A stretch of 64,000 bases of DNA from Rhinopomastus cyanomelas (lineage: Eukaryota > Chordata > Aves > Bucerotiformes > Rhinopomastidae): contig VXBP01000263.1 in NCBI GenBank assembly GCA_013400115.1, forward strand, positions 868,001 to 932,000, written 5' to 3'. The notes below the pieces were generated by a model. It made no database searches. It was not told the origin of the DNA and was given only the letters and a program-made list of their open reading frames with translations. Positions 42,641 through 53,325 of this stretch are shown one piece after another. A program made the translations under genes and the position numbers. Position 1 is the first letter of the stretch. Each line of letters starts with the position of its first letter.

Positions 42641-45600
42641 AGAAATGAGAAGTCTCCTCTTTCAACACCTTGATCTACACAAAAGAGCAAAGCCTGAGCT
42701 CTGTACATCAGTGACAGAGTGAGGGTTGCTCTCACCATGGCAATGTGGGAGGAAGGAGGTGGTGAAGAGTGGGATCCCATGAGTGCTTCACAGCAGTGAT
42801 TGCCCAGGCCAGCCGTACAGCAGAGAAAATCCATAGCTGGTGCTGCTAAATCTGGGCTCTGACATGAAGGCAGTGGTGATTCCCCATGTGGCAGCACAGA
42901 AATATCTTATCAGGAGGACAAAGACCTGTCAGATCTCCCTGTTCCTGTCCTAATGGCTCTGCAGCTTTCCTGGGGCTGGGAGTGAGTCACCAGCCCTGAA
43001 CCACAGCAGGACTTATCCACTGCTGAGGGATCCTGTAGTCTTCCTGCCACCAGAGACCCTCTCACCAGTGACAATTCATCAGTTTGTAGTTTCAGCTTGA
43101 AATGGCCATCACAGCCAGGCAGGGACTGAGGCATCTCAAATCCAGTGGCCACCCTCCATCCCCAGCTGTGAGGGAGAGGCACAGCCCCAGGGTAGCTTTG
43201 CTGCTCTGTTCTTCTCATGCCAGCCCTCATCTGTGTTTGCCATGGGATGAAACTCTCTGCAGGATCAATTGTCTCAGGATAATGGCATCTCCCCCTACCT
43301 TGGTCCTTGGGGACTGATTTCCAGCTTGTCTCCTCGTGTCATCACTGATTTTTAAGGTAGTGCTGCGTCTAGGGCAGCGCTGGGACTGGGAACAGACCTC
43401 CCTGCTCCACCTTACCTGGGTCAGGTCAGAGGCCACCTTGTGCTCCCTCTATGGCCATGGCTGTGCCCACCTATCAAAGGCAAGTGCAGGGCGAGTTGTC
43501 TTCAAGGTTCAGCTGTGCTCTTGGTTACTCACTTGGTTTGCCCTGCAGTGGTGTGAGGTTTCATTACAGTGAAATCCGTGTTGCCATCCTCACCTCTTTC
43601 TCTAGTGGCAGAGGAAGCAGATGCTGAGCTCTTGCTACCCCTGTGGCTCAGGTACGATGAGCAGTTGCTGTCACTTTATCTGTGCTAGAAAATGGGAAGA
43701 CCTTGCGTGGTTCTGGCACCAAAGGCAGGTGGCAGGGAACAGGGAACAGACCTAGTCCTTGCTCCTGACTCCATATTGCCTGCCCTCCTGTCAGCAACCC
43801 CGTTTGCAACGGCTCCCAGTCCTGCTGGGTATGGTCTGGAGAGGGCTGCCTTGTCCAAGATGCTCCAGCAGGTTAGCAGCAAATCTGGAATGGCCCATGG
43901 CTTTGATGAAGTGGATTTTGGGGATGTGTCCTGGGTGTCTGAGGGCAGCCAAACTCACAGGAGATTGCAAATTGCCGTGAGATGCAGACAGTGCCTGTCC
44001 TTGGGGCACATGGAAGCCCTCCAGATCGTAAATCATTGCTCTGAAGTGCCTGACTTTACACTGCAGCCTTGTTCCTGCTCCCCATTTATATAAAAAACAG
44101 CCACCACTGCATTAGGACTCTCCAAACTCTCCCGTGGTTACAGCTCCAGAGCCCAGCTGCAGGCCAAGGTCTTCAGCAGGTTCAGTGAATGTTCATTAAT
44201 ATTTCCTAGACTTAGGCATCCGGTGGGCACAGGAAACCTCCCAGCCAGGGAAGTCAGAGCTGTGGGCTCTAGCTAGGCAATATACCAGAGCCTGTTACAG
44301 TCACCTGCTGGCAGTGGGCCACACGCCGTGGGTGCATCCAGGGGCTCCAGAGTCTGAAGGTTAAACCATTTCCAGCACAAAGCAGGCTGATATCCCACAT
44401 CAGCAGCACCTACAGACACCTTGTGGTACTGGGAGGAAGATGGGTTTGTGTGGATAGGACTCCCAGACCTGCTGTTCCTCACTTGCCGCCGCCTTCTTAG
44501 AGAAGCATCCCAGCTCGGCTTTCCTATCCCACCTCTCTATGGACTGGCTCCAGGGGGACGCATGGGAACAGCTGATGGCCATGGGAAGGAGAAGCCCAAG
44601 CCCCTCTGATCTGAACAATCCTGTCCCAGAGCTCGTAAGAGGCCAGAGGGGATGAACACCCCAGCAAGCACAGAAACCACCAGGTAATGAGAGTAGTAAG
44701 GAAATCCCAACCACCTTTATCACTGAGAAATGCAGGAGCAGGCTTTTGCATCTGCCTTAATTTAGCTTTTTCCCTCCGGAAAGGATGACTTGTGAAATGC
44801 TTTGTGTTGGTGTCCCCAGCACTCATCAGCCCTGTGGGCTGTCAGCTCGGCGGATCCCTGTGCTGGTGTGAGCACTGGGACTCACCTCGCTCTCTCCCAC
44901 CCTCCCACATGGCAGGTACCCAGCGGCTCCTGCCTTTCAGCACTGATGGCCAAGAGGCTGCATAGAGCTTGAAGGTTTCTCTTGTAATTAAAGAGCTCTG
45001 CACACGTGCTGTATCCACATGCATTTCCCCCCTTTTTTTTTAATTTATTGCTACATCAGCTATTAAAATAAAAAAAAAAAAAAGGCAGGAAGAAGAAAGG
45101 AAGGGAGCTGCCACAAGCTCAGCGCCTTTCGGGATGACTCACTGCAGTACTGAAATGGCTGCTGGCTTCACACTCACCCTGCCTCTGCGATTTGATTACA
45201 GACTGCAGAGGAGACCACAGCATGAGGTTTCACCCCCTGTCCCCATGTGGGGGATTTGCTGTGTGGTTATCAACAGAATTCCCCCCAGGCTTCAACAGGA
45301 AGCGACCTGTCTTCCCCCGAAAGAGGGAGATGCAGGAGACATGAAAGGAAGAGATGGCGAGGCGTTTCCAGCTGACCTGATTTTCTGATCTCCCAGTCTC
45401 CACATCACTGCTGGTTAACTCAGGAGTGCTGGTGAGGCGTGGGGCTGGCCTGTGCCGTGGGGAGCTGCCCATTGCCATTGCAATCCTGGCAAGGGCTCTG
45501 GCCCCTCAGTTTGCTGGGAGAGAGCCTTAACTTGGGAGTCTCGTTTTCCTACCATGGCTCTCCAGAATCGGGGTGAAGTCAGGCCAACAAGCTCTGGTCA

Positions 45601-47679
45601 GCTAATGGGAGAGGGTCAGGCCTTTTGCCTCTGAGTTTGTGCAGCAAAGGGAAAATTCACCTCAGGTACCATTGATACTGCAGTCAAGTCCTCTCTGAAG
45701 GATGCTGCGATGCCAGCACAAGCCTGCGCATGGTCTCTGCAGCCCTATGGGTGAACTTTGCTCTCCTGCAGCCACTTCCAGCCAGGGCTCTGAGCTGCAG
45801 CAGGAGCCTTGGAGGTCTCTCCCCACTCCGTGTCTCCCCAGCGCCTTCCCATGGTGATTCCCCCCAGCCTGGGACAGTACGCTGGCAGTTCCTTGCCCTC
45901 CTTCCTACTCGTGCGTCAGCTCCTCCACACAGCCCCACTCAGTAAAGCCCACGGTGCAGGGGGAGCTGGTTTTGGGGGGACAGGACTCCAGTATGTGCTG
46001 TGGTGGTGCACAAATGAGACACTGGTGCTGTGAAGGATGCAGTGGGTGCCCTTGTAGTGCAAGGCAGGGCTCCTTCATGGAAAAATGGCTAGCAGAGAAA
46101 TATTTTTAGAAGGAAAAAGAAAATTCACCCTGATAACCATATGTCAGTGCCAGGCAGAGAAAACCCCACAAGGGAGCCAGTCCTCCTCCCACCCTATGGG
46201 CTGCACCCCGCTGGTGCTCAGCACCCGCTGCGCGCCAGGCTTGTGAGTGCCCAGAGCATACAGAGCTGGACATGTTTATCTCGCAGCTTCCAGGAACGCT
46301 CAGCCAACCCTAATTGCCATAAAAATAAATGCTTTTTGCTTCATATCACAGCGCAGAGGAATTTCCCTCAGCCGATTTCATGGTGGGGGGGTTCTCCTCG
46401 GTTTGGTTTGGGTTTCTTTTTTTCTTATTCTGAGGCCTCCCTCAAAGTCATTCATTCCCCCTCGCTCCGCTGCCTCCTTCCCATGTAAACAAGCACCCTG
46501 CTCAGTCTGACACATCTCACACACGGAGGCTGCCTGATGGCCCTGCAGCGCGCAGCGCTGCCTGGCGCGGGGTCCGGCTGGCAGACAGGGAAGGACCCCC
46601 AACACCCCGCAGAGCCCTGCAGCCATCCATGGGCAAGCCCGGGGAAGGGTGACAGCCCGCAGGCTACAGCCCCTTCGGCTGGAATCAGCGGGCTGATGGC
46701 TGTGATGTGGATGCTGGTGTGAAGCTGGCCCGGTGCGAGCTGGCACAGCCGCGCTGTGCCTGAGCAAAGAGCCATCGCTGCGCAGCCATGCGGGCCCGGC
46801 CCTCACCCCGGGAGGGTCTCCAAGCTTCTCTCACCGGCTCTCAACCCCAGCAGATGACTTCTGGAGGAGCTGTTGTCTTTGCAGTAGTCCCCGAGCCACT
46901 TGGCAATGGCCCTAGGTGGTGACGGCAGCTCATTGACCTGAACCCAGCGTGTGCCCTGGCCGGGACTGCCTGCACCCACTGCCAATGAGCCTGTATCGAG
47001 ACCGCGGTGAACCTCTTCCTCGGGGGCTGCAGTAACGCACCCCCCGTCCCAAGGAGAAAGATGGAGCTGGATCACATGAAGAGCGTCTGCGAGGGCACAG
47101 GCTCATCGTGTGCCTAGGACGGGCTCGCACCGCTGTCGGGCTTCTGCTGGCCCTGATCGAGCTAGGCGGCGATCACGCTGCTCTGCCCCCACAGCTGCGG
47201 GTCTAGGACCTGCCTCCGGGCACAGGGCTGGGGTCGGGCTCCCTCCCAGCCCCGCAAACAGCACAGCTTCCAGCAGCGTCCCGCAGGCCCTCCCGCCGCG
47301 GAGGGCTCTCCCAGCAGGTGAAGGTAAGGCTACTCGGCCGGCGGTGCCCACCCCGGGCTCAGCTCTCGCCCCACCGCCAGCCCCGAGCCGGTCCGCCCCG
47401 TCTTGTGCTCCCGAAGGGCTTCCCCGGGGAATGGGGTGGGCTCGCCCCAGTCCTCTCCCACCCTGCATAGAGCTCAAGGGCCGCCTCGAGGCGGGGGGCT
47501 GTGCTGCTCCGGCCCCATCGTGCCGGGCACCGGGAACGTGGCACCGGGACGTGGTACCGGGAACTGGGTACCCGCCTCGCCTCCCTGCTCCCGCCCCGCG
47601 GCTCCGGGCAGCGGGCGGGCCGGAGGGCGGCACCACCGGGAGGGGAGCGGGCGGCGGGCGGGACCCCTCGTGTGGCCCA

Positions 47680-47771
47680 GCGGAGCTTTTGCCGCCGCCG
47701 CCGCCACCAGCCCCGCCGGGTTCCGCGGCTCCGCGGCGGGAGCGCGTTGCGGCGGGGGCGGCGCCGACCAG
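47680..47771 (+). other. KCNS1: Probable non-coding first exon of KCNS1
   Basis: Ends at the donor GACCAG|GTGAGC (47771/47772). The coding exon begins after an acceptor at 52332 and contains 27 bp of 5' UTR, so an upstream non-coding exon is required. The 5' limit given is approximate; further small exons in between cannot be excluded. Confidence 0.5.
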
Positions 47772-47787
47772 GTGAGCGGCGGTGCGG

Positions 47788-47815
47788 GCCGGGGCTGGGG
47801 CTGGGGCTGGGGCTG
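47788..47815 (+). repeat. (GGGGCT)n run beside the KCNS1 exon 1 donor
   Basis: Four copies of GGGGCT starting 16 bp after the putative donor. Four G-runs with CT loops fit a G-quadruplex motif. Confidence 0.8.
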
Positions 47816-47849
47816 AGACTGGAGGGCGGCGGGGACTGGCATCGCGGAG

Positions 47850-48105
47850 AGCCGGGGAAACGGCATCCCGGGGCAGGGAAGGGACCTCGCGCAGCGGCAT
47901 CCCGCGGGGCTGCGAGCAGCGGCATCCCGGGGTTCGGCGAGCACTGTGAGAGCGATAACCTGGGGAGCAGCAGGAACAGGGGCAGCGGCTTCCCGGGAAG
48001 CAGCCCCGTGCACTGCAGCGATGAGCACTCGGGGTCGCGGCGGACACCCGGGGCACTGGGATTCCGGGGTGAGAGGGCAGCCAGAGCAGCGGCATCCAAA
48101 GATGA
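47850..48105 (+). repeat. Degenerate GCGGCATCCCGGGG repeats
   Basis: The motif GCGGCATCCC(G)GGG or close variants recurs near 47858, 47897, 47920, 47985 (as GCGGCTTCCCGGG) and 48090, about 25-40 bp apart at first and then more widely spaced, in the CpG island downstream of the donor. Confidence 0.6.
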
Positions 48106-51100
48106 GTGGGGAATCGCCGTGTCAACCCCCACCTTCCGGGCTGCTGCCGGGACGCGAGGCACAGGCATCCCCTTCCTCGGCCCTTGGCAGGCGGGTGTAG
48201 GAGATTCCCTCTGCCTGAATTCTTCCTCCCTGGGGGCGCACATACCCTCCGCCTCTCTTCGGGGAGCCGTGGAGGGGGCGCGGGGTGTGTGTCCCGCTCC
48301 CCGGAGAACTGGACACCCACTGCGAGTCCCTCTCTTCCTCCATCATCTGCATCCCCAGCCCTGGGCACTGGGGTGGCCTCTCCAAGCGCAGCAGCAGCTG
48401 ATGTTGTGCCTGCAGGAGCAGCCAGCAGTGGGAATCCCCCTGCCATGCTCTTTCTTGGCAACCTCCCCCCTCTCCGCCAAAGGAAGGGCTTGATCTTGAG
48501 CATCTTCACGCTGCCCGAGACAGTGCTGGGATCGCGGCTCTGCAGGCGCACACAAAGCAGATGTCTCCTCAGCCCTGCCCCAGGACATCATCCTACAGGA
48601 GCTGGGAAGTCAGCCAGCCTCACTCCTCACCTGTCTACCCATAGCTACCCAGCGGGGAACCCCCAGTCTTGTCCCAGCCCCAAGGGCATCCCATCCCGAA
48701 CTTGTCCAGCGGTTTGTGGCCAGCAGCCACAACGTGCAGCCAGGACTTGCAGGTGGGCAAGGCGGGGGTTACAGGGCGTTTAGGACTGAGCTACAAGCAG
48801 AGGATAAGAGTTTCCTTCTCTCTGCATTTCTAACGGCTCCTTTGAGACCAGCCACACGACTCCCCGCTGGGAAACCTCACTGAGCTGTAAGTACAGGGCT
48901 TTTTATTTGGATGTTAATCTAAACCCTTTGTACCTGGTTGGAAAAGCCCCGGTGTGCAATACTGCCTGCACTTGCTGCATCCTCTCTTGAATGTCTGTTA
49001 CCATCTTCCTTCCCACTCCCTCGGGTCCCCTGTGCCAGTTAGAATAAATATACAGAACTTCCACTGGAAAGCCTTTCAGGGAAAAAATATGTTGTCAAGG
49101 GAGACTCTTCTAGCTCAGATGGGCTTGATCTGGTTTTATATTTCTTTACTGTCAGAAATGTACACATCAGAGGGTTTTTCTTTTCTCCACCAGATCCACA
49201 TTCACTGGAGCACGCAGCTCACTCTGGGCTTCGGTAATTCTGATGGCTGTCTCCTTAAAATAGCTTACAGGAGGTTTCAAAATTTATTAGAAAGAGACTG
49301 GCTTGATCTGTTCCGTTTTTCCAGTTGTCCAGGGAAATTGTGGATTCAGTAAAGGGAAATTTTGAAAATTCACCTCGTTCCAGGCAGACTCATTTGTGTT
49401 CTCTGTCCACAGTGCTCTAAAATAAATTAAAACAATCCCCCCACACCCTTCCTAAAGCAAGATCTGCTCCCCAGATCCCTCTGGGAATGCAAGACGACGC
49501 ATGCTTCAATGATCCCACAAGGAGATCACACCAGGTTTCAGTTTAAACCCCAGGTTTGTTCTAAAGCTGAGTTTAGGTGGTCATGAAATGAGTAGGCAGA
49601 AGAGTTATCCAACTATTAATTGCTACTTTAGATGCCTGGGTGAAAGCTGTGCATGAGCAGAAACCATTTACTTTGTTCAGGAGCATCTCAGACAGTTCCT
49701 GACCCTTCCCCTTGTACTGCTTCCTGTCTGGGAGGGGGGATTTTCCTGGGGTACAGAGGCTTGCAAGGTCCTTATATTGCCTTTATTTTTTGAGCTGAGA
49801 GAGAAGTGAGAGTCAGCTCCCTTGTGTCCCAATGTCCCAGACCCAGACCCCAAACCACCTTGCTCTGATTTTGGTGGCACTTGGCCTGGGCTCCAGGAGC
49901 AGAGATATGCTTGAGGATGGAGTGAGGTAGTCTGGAACCCAGAGGCCCACCCGCACAGCCACTCTGTTTGTAGCCTGAATGCATGAGCATCCTTCTGGAA
50001 GGAACCTGGATTAGTCATCCCCACCCCACAGATGGGCTGTGTGATGTCTTCCCGCGAAAAGCTGATCTATCACAGAAATTCTGACCGACTTACCCCTGAG
50101 AAGAAGTGTTTACACCCCTTTCTCTCCCTCGCTTTTGTCTTAAGCCTCAGAAAAGTTGATCCTTTTTCTCCCCTCACCTGTGAGGTTTATCAGCAGGCAG
50201 TTGCCTTCTCCAGCCCTGGTGTAGTAGGAAGCGCTGGCTCGGTGAAGCAAAGCCTGTGTCTTTAAGGATCCCTGGCTGGGAGATGCAGTGGAGTTAGCAG
50301 ATGCCTTTGCCAGGCTATTTCACACAAACCTGGCATTTGCTGCACCCACAGCCCTGCTCAGATCAAAAACCTCTGAGGTTGATTTCTAGCCATTGCTCTG
50401 CTACCTGTTCCTTTCCAGCTCTGCTCTGACTCCCAGATTTATATTTGAAAATGTCCTCCAAGACCCTCTAGGACTTTAAGCCTTTTCCCGCTGCATTTCT
50501 CAGGCACTGGGAAACATGTAGAGCCCTTCTCCTGCTTCAGTGTTTGCTCCATAAACCCCAGGAAGATGGCCACTGAGCAAAGCAGGGTTGGGGTGCAGTG
50601 ATGTCCTCAGGGAAACCGAGATTGTCCTAGGCAGATGGGGACCCGAGTCCTGTCACTGACCTAGTGTTGGGCTCAGTGGCTGCTGCCAGGCTGAACTGTC
50701 CTGTGTGGGGTCTGGTGGCACCTCAGCATCACCCCAGAGTCTGCTGCTGTCTGGCTGTGGCCTCCCTCCCTTTGTCACCTACAAGTTTGACAACTTCAGT
50801 GAGTGTCATGAGGGATTTTCCTAATAGGCAGCTGGTGGGTTAAAGCCAGGGACAGAGCCTTTGGACTGGGAGACAGCCCTGTCAGGAGGTCATGAATGCC
50901 TCACTGGCCACTGCAGCAAAAGCAGCAGGGGCTGCAGAAGCCAAGCAGGACCCGGCAGCAACCCTGGAGGTATGAGCAGGGATCAGGAGCATATCACTCC
51001 CTGTAGTGGGATTTTACCAGAGTAGCCCAGATGTGTGGGAAGATGTGATGGCTCAGGCAAGAGAGCAGTGCATTGTCCCCTCCTGAGGACACCCATATCC

Positions 51101-51632
51101 CCGTGCCACTCTGTGGGTGTGGGGCTGCTCCACGCATCCCCAGACATTTTGATGAATAAGGTGGGTGGAGAAGTCAGACTTCAAGGTGACGCAGGACGAT
51201 CACAAACCTTTTTAGCTGCTTTTTTATTCTGAGCTTCTGGTCAAGGCGTTTGAAGGTGTGGGAATGTCTCTTTGTTAGATGCTGTAGCTGCTGCTCATTA
51301 GAAAATGGACTTTCTGCTGGATGGAAAAACCCCTTTCAAAATTCTGAAACTCAGTGGAAACCAAACCCTTGGGTTTTATTTCCCTACTGACACAAGGTCT
51401 TTTCATTCAGTCATTAAGGGTTCTGAATCATGAATCAATTACAAAAATAATCTTAATGTTTTACATGGCAGAACACACAAGAGGAAACACAGAAAGATTA
51501 ATTGTTTTGACTCTCCTTCCACTGAAATTCTCTCTAAAACAGACACCTTCCAAGAGAAGAACAATGTGAATTTGGGCAAAGCTGCTGGGGAGGTTGCACC
51601 ATCGGAGGGCATTTGGACCAGGTCTAATTAAC

Positions 51633-51914
51633 AACATAGGTAGAGTTGGGTACAACATAGGTAGAGTCAGGTGCAAGGTAGGTAGTCGGCTATAACATAG
51701 GTAGAGTCAGATGTGTAAGCAGAATCGAGTACAACGTACGTAGAGTCAAGTGTGATGTAGGTAGTCAGGTACAACGTAGGAAGAGCCGGGCACAATGTAG
51801 GTAGAGTCAGATGCAACACAGGCAGAATCGGGTCCAACGTAAGTAGAGTCAGGTATGATGTGGATTGAGTCAGGTACAGTATAGGTAGTGAGGTCAGATG
51901 TAGGTTGAGTCAGG
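51633..51914. repeat. 21-bp tandem repeat (about 13 units)
   Basis: Degenerate units of aacataggtagagtcaggtac in KCNS1 intron 1, ending about 420 bp before the coding exon. Because the unit is a multiple of three, part of the minus strand (51746-51958) stays open and reads a heptapeptide such as DSTYIVP; this is a repeat artefact, not a gene. Confidence 0.9.
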
Positions 51915-52359
51915 CCACTGAGCTCTCTGGCAGAGTCATTGCAGCAGTGATTGGACAAGGTCTGGTTTTTTCCATGAGGGAGGCTCTTTGGGGGATAAAT
52001 CCTCTCTTCAGTGACTAATTACCTCTTGAGCAATGAAAGCCCCACGGACAAGGTGCTGGAAGGGCAGCAAAGCTACCTGCAAAGGGAGAAGCCTTAAGCA
52101 ATAAAAAATCCGGGAAAACTTCCACCTGGAAAAATGATCAATTTGTGGGTTCTTTCCCTACCATTGAAGACCAGTTCCCCCCAGCTATTTCTCTCCCCTG
52201 CTGTCTCCCTGTCCTCACTTTTCAGAATGCAAACATCCCTCACTCCCTAAGGTGCTCCTGGCCCCTGTCATGCCAGAGCACCTGGATGGGAGGAGCCGTG
52301 TCCCCTCCAGCCCTGCTGTGTCTTGCCTGTAGGTGGAACCGTCTCCCGTTCTGCTGATC

Positions 52360-53325
52360 ATGGTCAACAAGACCTTAAATTACTGGGGTCCCAGTTTTGA
52401 GGAGGACGTTATCAACATCAACGTGGGGGGTCTGAGGAGGCGGTTGAGCTCCAGCGCCCTCTCCAAGTTCCCTGACACCCGCCTGGGCCGGCTGCTCTCC
52501 TGCGACTCGGAGGAGTCGATCCTGCAGCTCTGCGATGACTACGACGTGAGTGCCCGGGAGTTCTACTTTGACCGGAACCCTGGCTTCTTCCTTTATGTGC
52601 TTCACTTCTACCAGACAGGGAAGCTGCACGTCATGGAGGAGCTGTGTGTCTTCTCCTTCTGCCAGGAGATCGAGTACTGGGGCATCAACGAGTTCTTCTT
52701 GGACTCCTGCTGCAGCTACCGCTACCATGAACGCAAGCTGGAGAGCCGGCACCACAACTGGGATGAGGAGAGCGAGGTCAGCAGCGTGGACACATCCCCT
52801 GATGAGATCTCCGACATCAACCATGACCTGCTGCGCTACAGCACGCTGCGCTGTGGCAATGTGCGCAAGCGCCTCTGGCTCACCATGGAGAACCCTGGCT
52901 ACTCCATCCCCAGCAAACTCTTCAGCTTCGTGTCCATCAGTGTGGTGCTAGTTTCCATAGCCACCATGTGCATCCACAGCATGCCCGAGTACCAGGAGGT
53001 GGATGAGAGTGGCAGCGTGCTCGACGAACCCATCCTGCACAAGCTGGAGTATTTCTGCATCTCCTGGTTCACCTTTGAAGTGTCTTCCCGCCTCCTGCTC
53101 TCCCCCAACCCCAGGAAGTTCTTCAAGCACCCGCTGAACCTCATTGACATTGTCTCGGTGTTGCCCTTCTACTTCACCCTCTTGGTGGACCTGACCATGG
53201 GCAGTGACTCAGAGCTGGGCAACCTGGGCAAGGTCGTGCAGGTGTTTCGGCTCATGAGGATATTCCGGGTGTTGAAGCTGGCTCGGCATTCCACTGGGCT
53301 CAGGTCACTGGGGGCCACCTTGAAG
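52360..53325 (+). CDS. KCNS1: KCNS1 coding exon 1 (T1 domain, S1-S4)
   Basis: The exon begins at 52333 after tcttgcctgtag; 27 bp of 5' UTR precede the ATG. It ends RSLGATLK with donor AAG|GTAAAC. An intron directly after GATLK, before the S5 segment, is the usual KCNS1 arrangement. Confidence 0.95.

Larger units (their letters stand above)
37145..47090. other. WFDC-KCNS1 intergenic region, no gene identified
   Basis: Ten kilobases with no second WAP core and no semenogelin-like exon that I could recognise. Open frames on both strands at 40362-41075 (about 215 codons each way) overlap each other and match nothing known. Contents include CR1 copies (37925-38175, 42485-42640), an AT-rich block at 38525-38640 and a T/A homopolymer stretch at 45029-45082. 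Confidence 0.55.
47090..48330 (+). promoter_or_regulatory. KCNS1: CpG island, probable KCNS1 promoter
   Basis: Very GC- and CpG-rich, including GCCGCCGCCGCC at 47691-47706, with a plus-strand donor CAG|GTGAGC after 47771. No TATA box is evident. It lies 4.6 kb upstream of the acceptor of the first KCNS1 coding exon and is the only CpG island between the WAP gene and KCNS1. Long open frames here (482 codons on the minus strand) reflect GC content. Confidence 0.65.
47816..52332. other. Putative KCNS1 intron 1, no further exon identified
   Basis: About 4.5 kb. The CpG island continues to about 48330. After that I see no coding exon; a 132-codon frame at 48954-49352 matches nothing known. The 21-bp tandem repeat at 51633-51914 is the main feature. 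Confidence 0.5.

Noticed and set aside
47103..48551. 482-codon minus-strand open frame
   Set aside because: It lies in a CpG island, is dominated by Pro, Arg, Gly and Ala, and overlaps long open frames on the other strand. It reflects scarcity of stop codons in GC-rich DNA.
51746..51958. Minus-strand heptapeptide-repeat protein
   Set aside because: The open frame is a by-product of a 21-bp tandem repeat in an intron; no promoter or splice context.
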